Made by a program: the position numbers and the translations under genes. The notes beneath the pieces are model-generated. The model had not been told where the DNA came from and did no database searches. It saw only the letters and a list, made by a program, of their open reading frames with translations. From Blasia pusilla (Eukaryota; Marchantiophyta; Marchantiopsida; Blasiales), in the NCBI GenBank assembly GCA_050084515.1, contig CM114272.1, positions 14,942,001 through 15,006,000 of the forward strand: a DNA stretch of 64,000 bases. The letters are read 5' to 3'. Shown in pieces: positions 11,744 through 24,115 of this stretch. Numbering within the stretch: position 1 is the stretch's first letter; the number at the start of each line of letters is the position of its first letter.

Positions 11744-14465
11744 CACCATTTCATCGTAATCCTCAAAAATCTACAGAGTGTTCCAGAGTAATTACTCCCT
11801 GTATGTAGTACATAATTTCTTAGTCACCAGGAAGTGCACAAATTTCACTTTTTAAAACTCCCTCCCGTCCATGGATTGGCACAACTCAAAATAGTGTTTC
11901 TCATTTACAATATTCAAGATCACCATCCTCACAAGAGCGGAAACCCGCCTTTTATTTCAGTGGTTTCTTCACCTCAAAGACCTTGAATGAGTGATGCCTT
12001 ATTGTATTGTTTGAATCCCTTAAGTTCTTGTGGTTCATGTTATTAGCCATGAAGCATGGATCTTCAACCAGAGTCCTTCCTTTGGAATGTATGGTATTAG
12101 TGAGATAATGGGGAGCACATGGCAAGAAGATTTTATAGCTTGGATTTGTGATATGACATATGGTGCAATTTTAAGTTAGGTATCATAGCTACAACATGAG
12201 AAGGAATGGAAATTTGACAGGACATGATATAATTTTTGGTTAGGTGTCATAAATAGAGCAAGAGTGGGAATGGCTTGATGGTTTGGAAAATTGAAATAGT
12301 CACCTTCCAAACAATATCAGACAAGAGAATATCAAGGAGATGTCATGTTTGCTAGAACCAATTGACGCTTGGAACCATTTAAAGATGGAACTAAGACTTT
12401 AATAGGGATGTATACCTCAAGGGAGGAGATTTTGGAAGTAGGGATAGAGAGAACATTTTTACATCCACTGTCATGTTGAAGTAGCACAAAAATCTATTTT
12501 ATGTTGAGAGAGTGCCATCTTGATTTGAATTTGTGGGAGTTACTAGACTGGCTGCGGAATGGCGAGCTCGAGTGTGCGTTGCAGGCGGGGGAGCTTGAGT
12601 GCGGCCCGCGGGTACCTGCGCTTGCACGGATATGGACATGTCCGTGTGCATCATTTCAAATGTGTCCATTTCCCTCAAGTCTGAGAGTCCTAGCTTCTGT
12701 TCTTGATGGGTTTTTTTTATCCCTTTTCCATGTGGATTTTCTTCTTGCGTGCAATAGTCCCCCTCAATCGAAAATTTCCCATAATCAAAATGATAGAAAT
12801 CAAAAATTGATTCTCCATTACTAACTAGCATATGGCAATTAGAAATCCACTTATTGATATAAGCGAATCTCACAAGAGGAAAAGGAGAGTTAAGGCATTT
12901 GAAGAAGGGAAGGAGGCAAGGGATGCAAAATTAAAATAAAGCAAGCCAACATAGGAAAAAAAAACTCAAAGAGTGAGATTATTAATCATTAAAAAAAATC
13001 TAGAATGAACACTATCGCTTGGTGAGATGTGAATGGACAATGACAAGATTGGCTACCAACCACTTGGGTTTTGATGTATCAATGTCAATGCTTATGCATG
13101 TGGCAATGACATTGAGAGGTAGTATTCATAACAAGTAGTGACAAGGACTATGAGAAAGATGAGTAGAGGATTCTCAAGGGAATGATGAGCATATTTATTG
13201 AGGAAATATCAAAAGACACATGTAGGTACCCAAAAACTTGCATAACAAAAGGAATAAAACCATTAGTTATATGTCTCATCGCACAAATTTACCTTCCCAT
13301 GGTAATTCGGAAGCTTCTAGTGACATGGAAATTTTGTTCTCAATCGTAAAATGATAGCAATAGCAATCACAACTACAAATTCTTATTTTTGAATATTGAA
13401 ACTTGATTTGATCTGTGAATAGCTTCCGTGTCCTCCATCCCTATCTCTAAGGAAATTGATCATTAAAGTTGAAGTTTTAGATTGACATTGAAGTTTTAGA
13501 TTTATCCAAAAAAGTAGTTGTGAACGAGTCTATTTACATGTTCTACTAGTCTTTTTTTTGTTTGGGTGGAACACTTTATGAGGATGCATTTGGGATATTT
13601 TAATCCAAACGACTATAGAAAAGATGTTATCAGCCTTTTATTTATGCATATCATCAATCTTTAGGCGCTTACAAAAGTTTTCCCGTGTAGACCATGGCAA
13701 TGACCAAAAAATTTAACCTTCGGTAGAAGAATAATTCTAAAAATGTCTTGTAAAATGAAGAGAAAGACTAGGAAACATCTATACTATAATTTAGGGAGTG
13801 GTTATGACATGGCCACACCTACAAAGCACGACAAGTGTCACCCTAACCCCTGACTATATACCCTAAACCGATGCGTATTTCAAGAAGGGGACGTATGTGC
13901 ACCGCACGCGTATGCATTCCGAGAGGGGGCGTATACGGAGAAGACCGTGCATCGCACATTCCCTCAAAGGCACTTACTATTATCTAATATATGACTATAA
14001 AACATCTTCTCTTATCACCCCCTCCAGACAACTCTAATACATATATGGAAACCTCTAAGTTAAATTTAATCCTATGTGCGTTTTTGACAAGTTGGTTTTT
14101 CTTTCCTTGTAGAATAGTCAATTGTATTGACAAAATTGATAATTAATAAGCAATGAAACCTAACCAAGTTTAGATCTTAACATAACTATTCGTCAGTAAT
14201 TAATAATAGCATAAACTCTCATAGACAGGAATTATTCCGTACGTAATAGTGACTCACTAAATGAAAGCTAGATGAGAACTGAAGAATTAAAATTTAGAAG
14301 GTTTAGTTATAACTATTAAGAAAGTTCCCACCATTAATTACCTAATGAATGCATAATGAATAGGTGTCAATATGATACTCTTGGAAGTAAATTAAGGAGA
14401 TATAGATAATGAAATACGGAAAAAAGTCTCGTCCTGAAAAGGCTATAATAAACTAATCTTCAAAA
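11744..14465. other. MED25 3' flank and AT-rich intergenic DNA, no gene seen
   Basis: The first few hundred bases are probably the MED25 3' UTR. A short GC-richer patch at about 12545-12660 contains an inverted repeat, CACGGA...TCCGTG. Near 13870-13960 two related segments follow each other (each with GCGTAT, a purine run with GGGG, and a GCACCGCAC or GCATCGCAC end), which suggests a small local duplication. The open frames here are short and show no protein similarity that I recognise. Confidence 0.6.
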
Positions 14466-14990
14466 ATGGCGTACGTACATTGTGGCGCACTTCCAGTGCG
14501 ACACATGGCACCAAGTGCCTCTGTGCAGCCACGTGAACGTTCTGCAGCCCTGCGGACGTGGCACGATGTTACACGCCTTAGTCCTCCACGTCAACGCTTA
14601 GCACCCTTCCACGCTATATGCTCTCCTATTGAAGATCGGAGCACTCTCCACGCAGTCTTAGCGCCACCCCCGCCCTCTCCAGTCCTCCTCCCGGGGAAGT
14701 CTACACATGGCGGCATCCGGTTGGCCTACCCCACCCTCCCGTCCCGGGAATGGCCTCTTCCCGGGACTCGGGGAGTTACGGGCAATTCCCGCTCGTGTTC
14801 CGATTTCCCGGGGCGTTCTATGGGTGATTTTCCCTCCGGGAGTTTTCTGGGAAAGTGGAAAAGCTTGAATGTCTCCCGGCAGGTTTTCGGGCAGAAAGGG
14901 GGTCAGGTGAAAAAAAAACGTGGGTGCCCGTGATACGGAGCTCCAAGGCGCACATGATCGATCCTTTTGGAGGGTCCACATGGAAATTTA
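14466..14990. other. GC-rich island with an ORF on each strand, no recognised gene
   Basis: This is an abrupt GC-rich block inside very AT-rich DNA. A 155-codon frame on the plus strand (14466-14933) and a 107-codon frame on the minus strand overlap. Both are Pro/Arg/Ser-rich, as expected of random GC-rich sequence. There is no domain, no splice pattern and no family I recognise. It could be a decayed insertion, an isolated promoter-like island or the edge of an old gene. Confidence 0.4.
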
Positions 14991-16269
14991 ATTCTTATAT
15001 GATTGATGGAATATGAAAATTTAAATATCAAGGATAATACATAAAATGGTTAAAGAATTTCTATTACATAACTAAATCTAATTTATAAAAAAAAAATCAT
15101 TAGTTTACGATATATTTTGAGAAGATATATGCGCAGGATAGGAAAAGTACGGATATGGACTGAGTATATTAATGACATTAAATGGGAACTCGTTCTTAAT
15201 ATTCGTTAAAGAAAAAGGTTAGTCACCAGTTTTTGTTATTAATTGAAAAAAGAAATTTCAGTTTGATGAATTCCTTCATAATAAAATTTTATTTTTTTAA
15301 ATACTAGAAGTGAACTCCCATATTGATCTTGCTATTTGGGGAATTTTGTTCTTCGAAAGACGTATTTATGGAATCCGCAGTATATAAATTTTTTAAATGT
15401 ATGTTCTTGTAGGAGAAGGGATCTATAAGTACCATTCAAAAGATGGAAAAGTCATTGAAGAAAAAGGAATAAGGGGATTAAGAGGATTCAATATTAAAAT
15501 AATAACGCCAAAGCTAGTGGAAAAAAGGAATCATTTTAGAGTAAATCAACTCCCTATATGATATATCTAGTATATTTTTCACTTGCTCGTGCTTCAAACA
15601 TTTGGTGTCTTGAAAGCTATTCTCAACTATAGAATCGGATGGGAAAGAAGATCATGATGAGGAAAGGAAGTGCACTTCTCGTATGGAATAGATGCACACT
15701 TCCGATAAAATAACATCAAAGTTTCCAAATATGAATCCATACACTATTGGAGTAAGAGGGACCATAGACGTACGTAGTAGATTATAAAATTTTAGATTTT
15801 TTTCTATATACCAGAGACAAATCTCGAATGTAAAAAGTTATGTTTCAGTTTTTTTCTTATTTTTATTTAATAATCTAACATGGACCTAAAAATGACCACA
15901 TTAAATATTTGCAATTGGTTCCTCCCTTGAATATTGCTCTATGTACAATAAGAGGATTGAGTTTTGGCTTTTCAACTCTTGAGAGCACTACACGTATTAT
16001 GGTTCTATGTGGTTTAATATGTAGCATCGTTGAAGTGCTTAGACAACTACCAATCACCCTTCAATGGTAAGAATATAATAAAAAAAAATTCTCAAACTAA
16101 AGAGAATATTTTAGTTAAATTTAAGGACAGAAAAAATAGTTTTAGATGATAGATCCAAGAATCTCATCTTCTCTTCTTTGAAGGTTTTTTTTTCCTTTTT
16201 GGGAGTATTTATTAAAAAATATGATGAATAACTCGGTGATAAGGTAAACCAATTTGTCTGTCCATGTTC
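14991..16269. other. AT-rich intergenic DNA, nothing recognised
   Basis: Very AT-rich, with many homopolymer A and T runs. Open frames are short and compositionally random. I see no repeat, RNA gene or coding signal that I can support. Confidence 0.55.
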
Positions 16270-16480
16270 GGTACTTTCTCATTTCTTCCTTCCTCCACCT
16301 CCAGTCCCTCCCCCCTTATTGCCCCATCCGCCCCTGCCTTGCCTTCCACCATGAGTTATAAGTGTGGGGCCCATTTCTTGCAATCCATATCCGTGGACAT
16401 ATCCACATTTGTCCGTCCATGTGCGCCCTAAAGACAAACTCGTCCATTATTGTGCAACCATGTTTATGACAAGGCGGCCC
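16270..16480 (-). repeat. Dispersed repeat, copy 1 (inverted relative to the copy at 25.9 kb)
   Basis: The minus strand here matches the plus strand at about 25870-26060 over some 190 bp. Shared words in the same order include CATGGTTGCACAA, GGATTGCAAGA, CATGGTGGAAGGCAAGGCA and GGAAGGAAGAAATGAGAAA, with substitutions and small indels between them. The short ORFs in the two copies also translate to similar peptides (for example WWKARQG), but nothing suggests a functional protein. This looks like two aged copies of one transposable-element segment. Confidence 0.75.
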
Positions 16481-17340
16481 TAATCTTGCCGTGGGCCGAT
16501 GGGCCGAGGGCTGTCTTGTCATGGGCTCGATGCTAGCTAGGCACGCTTGGTGCATGCTACAAAACAAGTGGCAAGAACGAGCGGCCAATCAATGGAGTGG
16601 GGTGTAGGCCGAGCACAAGCGGGACGGGCTTGGGTGTGGGCGGTGGAAACTTGGGCCCACACGGACATGTATGTCATAAGGATGGACATAAGTTCCCATA
16701 ATTTCTCCTTACAACCTTGCTCGGTAACTGGGGACCTTAAAGCATCTACAATTTAGTAATATGGCTAATTTGTTCTCCCCCTTAAAAAATTAGTGCGTCC
16801 ATGCACCAAATTTCCGTCCAATCTTCACTTGTGGAGTTTAATAAATAAATCATTCTCATTTTTAAAAAAATCTGGAAAAAGTATTTTTTAATATCATTTG
16901 AAAATCCTCATTCCAAGGTCAATACCAAATCCCAATTTGAAAAAATAGCCTATCCAAGGAGATAACCGTTTCTTCAAATGGGAATCCCTATAACGATGGC
17001 ATGTAGGGGTGGCCAAGACTTGTCATGGACTAGTTTTGAATAGCACTTAATCTTGACTCTCCAAAATAGACATTGTCAAGATCCTATGACAAATGCCACT
17101 AACTCCATGACCAAAAACATAACAAGGTAATATGTGCATCTAATGAGAATACATAGTGTGCCCTTTGTTGTATGTGCATCATCACCTCTGCGACCCACAA
17201 TAGTCCTATCATACCTGCCCTACGAAACACCAATTAGACTCACTCCAATACGGGTCTCAAAGCCACTTCCCCAACTAGAGATTACAACTAATTTTCATAT
17301 GCTTGAATGGGGTGCTCCCAACAGGGTTACAATGATTCAT

Positions 17341-17689
17341 TAGGGGGTGTCAAAGACCACCCTATCTGGGATCATCCGGGTGTAGGACCAAGGCCCAAAG
17401 AGTCATGTAATCACTTTTGGAAGCGAAGGGGGAGAGAATTTTATGACGACCCACATAGTAGTGACTTGGGGAAGAAAATATCATCCTTCCTCCCACCAGA
17501 AAGGCATTGAACCTGAGTCAAAGGACCGCGCCCTATCTAGAGTGGGCACTTCACAACCTCCCCGGGAGCAGCAAAACGGGAAGTTGGAGAGCAACCCGTT
17601 TCCAAGCCAGCAGTGTTATAGCCATTCATGCTATAACACTTCAAGATTAACCCACTACCTCCGGTAGGGTGGTCTTTGACACCCCCTAC
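17341..17689. mobile_element. MITE-like element with perfect terminal inverted repeats
   Basis: The 349-bp segment begins with TAGGGGGTGTCAAAGACC and continues to about 17364. It ends at 17665-17689 with the exact reverse complement, so the terminal inverted repeats match over at least 24 bp. The outermost TA on each side is consistent with a TA target-site duplication around ends beginning GGGGGTGTC. The inside is non-coding; peptide frames such as GGVKDHP appear at both ends only because the terminal repeats are read in opposite directions. Size, end structure and lack of coding capacity fit a DNA-transposon-derived MITE. The superfamily is not certain: TA suggests Tc1/mariner, while the G-rich ends also resemble Harbinger-type ends, which normally use TTA or TAA. 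Confidence 0.85.
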
Positions 17690-18461
17690 TACACTCTTTG
17701 GGAAAAAAAATCTCCTCTTTCTCATCCTAAAACTTTAAGTAATTAAAATTTTGCACATGTGAGTTTTATGACAAAAAAATTTCTCAAGCAATGGTAATGG
17801 TGTGAACCGCACTGGTCAACGAAATTAGACCATCCACTTGGATTATCCCGTTTTGGTTTCCTCTTTCGTAAGTGTGGGGCTACGATCTTAGATCTTATAT
17901 TGGAATATTAAGATCATGGCAGCAAGTGCACTCGTCGAAGGAGAAGGAGGAGGATGAGGGTCAAAAGGACATCAAGTCAAACAAACAAATTATTCTCCCT
18001 TCGTTCCTATTCCCAAGATTTGATGTGGATTTAGAAAGGTCAAACCCAAATGGTCCAGGGCCTAAATCTCGAGTAGTCTAGAGAGTGTGTACACACTCCC
18101 CCAAACAATAAAGAAGAAGTTGTGCTCTCATTACTTGCGTTTCACCCCCAAAAATCCTTCTCTTGTCTTTTCTTTTCTTTGCCGTTATGGGGTGGTTTTG
18201 ATGAGGATGGGAAAATTGGTACACGAAATGGCAAAACTTGTGGAGAGTGAGAGGGCATTTATTTTGCTTGGGATATTTCCTCCCTAGCGTCTTTTAAGTG
18301 AAAATGATATTGTTTAATTTGAGGGCCCATGCCAAGGAAGCCCACACGAAATGGCCAACATGGCATGGGGTGCATGTGTGGTTGGCATTCATTCTCCATG
18401 GAATGGCTAAATGAGAATTAGGGTTTGAGTGGCCCCTTGGAGTTTTACTAGTCGATCCAAT
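17690..18461. other. Intergenic DNA, nothing recognised
   Basis: Moderately AT-rich sequence with short unconvincing frames. A plant telo-box-like word, TTAGGGTTT, is present near 18418. I see no gene or element boundary here. Confidence 0.5.
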
Positions 18462-18489
18462 GAAAATGTTGAGCCATCTCAACATTTTC
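18462..18489. repeat. Perfect 12-bp stem hairpin with 4-base loop
   Basis: GAAAATGTTGAG at 18462-18473 is followed by CCAT and then its exact reverse complement at 18478-18489. It lies just before the 82-bp tandem array. No gene ends immediately upstream, so I would not call it a terminator. Confidence 0.7.
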
Positions 18490-18520
18490 TTGGAGTGGGT
18501 TCAAACTCGTGGGAAGAAAT

Positions 18521-18744
18521 GATCCAATCTTCAAAAAGATTTCGCCAAGCTAACCATCGAAAACTCATGCACCACCACATGCTGTCTAAAGTTCTTGAGA
18601 GGGATCAAATCTTCGTAAATAGTTTGCCAAGTTGACGATCAAAAAATCATGCACCACCACATATTGGCTAAAGTTCTTGAGAATGATGAAATCTTAGAAA
18701 ATAGCTCATCGAGCTAACCATCACAAACTCATGCACCATAAAAC
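18521..18744 (+). repeat. 82-bp tandem array, nearly three copies
   Basis: Units start at 18521, 18603 and 18685 (GATCCAATCTTC, GATCAAATCTTC, GATGAAATCTTA). Each continues through a GCCAAG(C/T)T or similar word, then CATGCACCA, then CTAAAGTTCTTGAGA in units 1 and 2. The copies have diverged by roughly a fifth of positions. The third copy is cut short. Confidence 0.85.
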
Positions 18745-19301
18745 ACAAATTATCACATCACCTACACACGAAAATTAGCACGCTAAGTGCAATCCTCCAT
18801 CAACTCTAAGTGACCACCTCTAAGTCGGATGTTGGGCACGCTATCATTCTAAAACAAAGCTCAAAAATGGGGAAAATTCATAAACTTCACAAATATTCTG
18901 TAAAAAAATCCTACCATCACGAGTTTTATTCTCAAAGAAAGATATTATTAAGCTTTGCAAGAACCCCTCTATCCGTTGAATAAACCATAGAAGGGAGGAT
19001 GACACCAACATACGAAGCATCATATCCATTCTTTCTCGTAATTTCGTTGAATCGAGCTTTGCAAGAAAGACATATCACCTCTCGGCGTTTTCCATCAATT
19101 AATCAAGATCGCATTGCAAGAAAGGAAGAAACTTCAAGAGATTGTGAGCGTGAGGAGGAGGAGGAGGCCATAGCCATTAGTGAGCACTCCAAACGAACAA
19201 CAAGTCACATGCTTTGTGAGGGAGTTGGCGATTTTGGTGTTGACCTTTCACCATCACGCACATAACGAACTCTCGCATCATTCTTTCCTTGTTCCTCCGT
19301 G

Positions 19302-19513
19302 GTGTATGGTATGGTATGGTATGGTGGGGCAGGCAGACGAACTGCCCGCCAAGGGCATCATTGATCGATTGATTCGTTGCTGCCCGAGAGCGCAGATACT
19401 ACTACTACACGCTGCCATAGGCTCCCGCATCCGCACGCTCATGGCATCGCATTGCATCGCATAGCATAGCATAGCACAGCATAACATAGCATAGCATAGC
19501 ACAGCATCGCAAG
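19302..19513 (+). repeat. Short pentanucleotide repeats (GGTAT and GCATA/GCATC types)
   Basis: A GGTAT run occurs at about 19304-19325. A longer run of GCATC, GCATA and GCACA pentamers occupies about 19444-19511. The minus-strand translation across it (repeating CYAM) is an artefact of the repeat. Confidence 0.8.
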
Positions 19514-22100
19514 AATGTGTTTTTTGTGCGCACGGCGATGACGACTCGGGCCCCGTTGTCCTACGCCATCCCGTAGCGGGTCGTGCACCAATCCCGTTGT
19601 CCTCCATGCGAGCCTCTCGATAGAAGAGCGGAAAGATCTCAACCCCCCAACAAACAACAACAAGCCTACCATAATGGATTGTTAGATTTATTTCTTTATT
19701 ATTTCTTTCTGGAGGTTTCATTTACGTGGTTTCGTAGAGTTATTTATATTCCTCTACCGCATTGGGTACAAGCAATGAATTCATTCTTCCAGAAGCTAAA
19801 TGAATGAAGGAAAAGATCATAAGAGCATTTTCTTTTCTCCTAGTACTACTAGGCTGGCCTGTTTTTTAACTTATTTTAATTTTTCTCCGTTCTTTTTTTC
19901 ACTTCATCCTCCAACTCGGATTTTCATCCCTCCATGAATCAATCACTATGTGGAGAAGAGGTGGGAGCAAGAATTGAGAATTGCACAACATCAACGGGAT
20001 GGGATTCCAAATTGGAGGTGTGTTCTAAACAAAGATCAACACTGTTTTTGGTTTAAGTTATTAAATAAAAAAATATTAAACCGGCATGAATATAGAAAAT
20101 GTAAAAGACAATGGAGTTGATTGTGAAAACGAATGGAAACACGGCCTACAACTCTAACACGGGGAGTGAAGAAAATTTGAAAACATTGCCTATAACACTA
20201 ACATGGAGTGTGGAAGAAACCAATGTCTGAGGTTAAGTGTTGACCTGGCCGGATGAAATTCAAAATTACCGGTTCAGTTCAAAATTCATTGCCCGAAACC
20301 GATGGGATTCATAGGGTCTGCAGGCGGGAATTAGAAAACTTTAAAAATTAATCGTCATGTGTTGAACAAACTAGGAAAAACTACTCAAAAAAATGAAATC
20401 AACAAGGGGAGTGGAAGAAAATGGTTTCACGAAACATACAAGAATTAATTGGATAGAGACAAAAACCTTACATACAAATATCTACACATGAAGAATGGAG
20501 AGTGAATCCAAATGTATTTATTTTGACTCACATTTGAACGTTGAGAAGTCACTTCAAAATAACTTATTTTCTCCTGCGTTTGCACTCAAAATCCATTTAG
20601 CACTCGCAAGCCACATAACACATGGCAGCAAGAGAGACTAATACGACTTAATAGTAGGGGCGATAAATATAGTGTTTGGACCCGGCTGTTGCAATTTGTT
20701 AGTAGAAAATACCTACCGAGTGGAGAGAGTAAGAAAATTATACTAACGGTGTATGAAGAAAAAAATAAAATCGAGTGGAGTGAGTAAAGTGATGAAAAAT
20801 GCTAACACCATAATGACAGCAAAGAAAAAATATTAGTTTGAAGAGAGTAGAATAATACTAACACAAAGAATGGAATGAGTCAAAATGTCTTTATTAAATT
20901 AGCTCACATCCTAGTGTTGACTCGTTGAAAGGTTCCAGAAAAAAAACTTGTATCAAGTAGCTTATGCAATTTGAATCAACTTAGCACCCAAAGGCTGCCA
21001 AAGAAACGGAACCGATTAAATAAATATAGGTGTCGTCATAAATATCGCTTATATCACTCCTAAAATTGTAACCAAAAAAAAAATCGTTTAAGTTCGGAAA
21101 TCTCGTCCTGTTTTGCATGCCCACTTTTCTTAGGCGTGGAAACTCTCGTGACCCCCTTGTCGCTAATATAAGTTGTCCATAGGAGGGGCCCCTTTGAAGA
21201 CGTGAAATTGCGCTAACCTGGTTGCAGTAGTAGTGGGTTGGGAGGGCGGAGGTGAAGGATTTCAATCTGAATGTGGGCTATCTCTTCCAAGAAAATTTGT
21301 TCTTACGTTTTTTTCAAATAAGGAAGCACTTGGTTGCATTAAACCTTGAAAAAAATGTCGCTCTCTTCTTGTGAGAAAACAAGACCTGAATAAAAGGAGA
21401 TGGAGGAACCATCAGAAGTACAACTAGGGAGACTCAAAAGTGAAGAACACGGAGTCACCCTCTAAGAAAAGGGGTAGCCCCCGACAAGCTGAATTCATCA
21501 ACATCCAAAAACCCTACATGAACATAATTATCACTACAAGGTTCTCCAACAATGGCATCTTCCACATCCTCCAACCACTTGGCCTGGGCAAGCTACAAAA
21601 CTATGGAAAAGGGTCGCTTTCTAGCACTCGAATTACACAATCTATACTTCAACTAATATTGCAGGTAGTTCTTAGAAGTCCCCAAAGACAACTTAGGGCA
21701 GAAACAACTGGTTTTCTTCACTAAAAGAACACTATTTCGCAATAAGGGTTTCTTTTTCTTAACCATGACTCCTGGCAAACAAAATTATTCCCCGATGAGC
21801 CCTCATAACCAAATACATGCGTCGCGTGTTCGAACTTCGATACTCGGGAGTTTTTGTGCTCCATAGATTCAATGAACGGAGCAGTTGTGAGAATCCCAAG
21901 AAATCCCGAGGCCCCCAACGAATTAACCAAAAGAAGAGTCCAGAGTCCTCCGAGCTGCTAAGAACTACCACCAGACTCCGGAGTTACTCCCGTCGCCTTT
22001 TCACTTTTCGGATTCACTTATGTACCCAGCTACCGGGAACGCCACCAGCCTCTCGTCTTTATGATGCGCCACGAAAAACCGACAAGTATTCTTAGGATCC
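19514..22100. other. AT-rich intergenic DNA, nothing recognised
   Basis: Mostly AT-rich with scattered short frames. The stretch around 20100-20900 repeats loosely similar phrases (for example ACTAACAC...GGAGTG...GAAGAAA), possibly old local duplications. No gene or intact element is supported. Confidence 0.5.
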
Positions 22101-24115
22101 ATAGGAAAATTCGTGTGAGACCGGTCTCATCGCCAATCTACCGACAGATATGCCGAGACTTTACGATAACTGATCTATAACTGACACAGTTAGATTAAGG
22201 ACCGTACCCAAACTTTGGGGAGCTGGGGCCCCTGGGGCCCTCCCTTCCTCATCCTACAGCGGCAACTCCCAGGGGCGTTGACGGTACCGTCGACAGCCCC
22301 ATCTGATCTTGAGCCCGAGTGAATTTCGTGGACTTTGACTTTAGGGTGACTCCTCCTTCCTCGCTCGCTCGTTCGCTAGTCGGGTACTTGGAAGTAGGAT
22401 GAAGTCCCGGCTAACCCGAGTTAGGAGTTTCACCGATCACGCGAAGCGAGACGTGTCGTTCTGCTTGCCCGACGGCGGAAGAGGCAAGGATGCTGCCAAA
22501 GTGGCACCCTATTCCTGCACCGCCACGTTTCGGAAAAGGTCAGGTGTGAAGTTTGCGGCTTTGCGCGCGGCGGTAGCAATGGGTACCGTAGGCTGAACCA
22601 GGGCTACATCCGTCTGGTTAGGTTACGGGAGTAGATCGTAACCGCAGATCTCCGTCCAACGTACTCGAGTAGTTTATTCATCCGGGCTCCCTCTTCGACC
22701 CGAGTTACCCAACCCTGTGCGACGGTGTAAAGTAGGGTCAGTCTTGAACCCGAGCTCTGACTGATCCTCGAGGGGAGGATCCGATCTAGGCGTGCGGGAA
22801 CGACCGACGGGCTAAAGTGCCGGTTTCCCGTCGTTCTCAGGCTAACGTGGTGACCTGATCCACTGAACCGGACTCCTGAAGTACATACAGTACACGACGC
22901 ACTACTGTGGGTGGTAGTTATCCTGTTGGATGCGTACAAATTAAGCAGTTTTAGAAATTAGAACCCTAATCGCGACGCCGGAAGTGTGGAAAGTACGGGG
23001 GGGGAAGTGTGCGTATAATAATGAAACCGGCATCGGATCCACATGGTTTCCATGAGCCGTACAGTGTACGTGCGTCTTGCGAGGAAACGGTCGAATGCGT
23101 CTGCGCCAGTTGGACCTCGGGATGTTGCGCCCGTTGGCCGGATGGATGGATGGATGGAGCGAGAGATCGAGGCTGCAGGGATGGATCCTATGCCGCAAAG
23201 TTGTTGGCGGTGCGAATCCGAAGAAGGTGCCAATCGCCACAGTCGACTTCTGCTGCACCCCCCCCATCGCAGTGCTACTACGACTAGTACCCCCGGAGGA
23301 GGCATACATACATAGGATACTCTTTCCTATGATGAGTGTTGGAAAGCCGATGGCTTATCCGCTGCGACTGGAACAGGTTCAACGGGCCACCCACCACGGT
23401 GGCATCCGTCCGTATCACGACGGAGCGCAAGATCTCCGCACCGTCACGTTCCCGATCCCTGACCGGTGGGAAGCCGGCGACCGTCGAGTGGCAGTCGCTC
23501 ACTCGCCCGTCTCTCCGCGAAAGGTGGAATCTTCGGGACAGAATCCGAAGCGCCAACCGAGACCTCGGCTCCTTTGTGGAGCCTGTGTGGACCACAGTAG
23601 CTGTAGGAGTAGTAGGAGTAGAGTAGAGTAACTCCGTCGCGATCCTACCCCGCGCCATTAGGGAGAGGCTGCGAGCATGTGTTCGTGGGACCTGCTCTAC
23701 GACGCGAGCGCCCGAGGGCCGGGCGGACCAAGGCAGGCGTCCCATGCTCGTGGCTGCTCGCAGGTCGTGGACTCGTGGCTGCCCGCTGCCAGTGCCGGTT
23801 TGGGATCCAGACAGCGCGCACAATCCCCAGGGACCGCCGCTCCTCGAAAGATGGCCGATAATTCACATAAGCGCACATGTTCGTTCCGTCAGATGGATGC
23901 AGGGCTACGGTGGGGAGGGGGACGGGATATAGATCCCATGTGCTCATCTCCCGTAGTCACCGAATCCTCTCCCTTTTGTTTTCGTCCCCTATGTCTCTCT
24001 CTCGTAGACTCCTCGGATTCCGTTATGAGGGTTTCTAAGTATGGCCTGCGGGTTTTGCGCTCTCCATGCCCTTCTCTTTCGAATGGATTTTTCATCCAAC
24101 GTTTGTATTGAAGTT
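22101..24115. other. 2-kb GC-rich island with overlapping ORFs, no recognised gene
   Basis: This is the largest GC-rich block of the gene-poor region. Long frames occur on both strands (23077-23631 plus, 184 codons; 23284-23823 minus, 179 codons) but overlap each other, have Arg/Pro/Ser-rich random-looking composition and contain no domain I know. A palindrome AGACCGGTCT lies near 22120, a (GATG)n run (ATGGATGGATGG) near 23140, a GTAGGAGTAGTAGG run near 23600 and an AACCCTAA telo-box-like word near 22960. It could be an old gene or element with GC-rich body, a non-coding transcript, or an unmethylated island. The sequence does not decide. Confidence 0.4.

Noticed and set aside
14466-14933. 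155-codon plus-strand frame as a protein gene
   Set aside because: Composition matches random GC-rich sequence, an opposite-strand frame overlaps it, and no family is recognisable.
18400-18430. TTAGGGTTT words as telomeric DNA
   Set aside because: They are single copies, not arrays; isolated telo-box-like words are common in plant DNA.
18521-18744. CRISPR-like array
   Set aside because: The 82-bp units are contiguous with no unique spacers, the genome is eukaryotic, and no cas genes are present.
23077-23823. Overlapping 184- and 179-codon frames on opposite strands as genes
   Set aside because: Both are Arg/Pro/Ser-rich, lie in a GC-rich island where stops are rare, overlap each other and show no domain or splice context.
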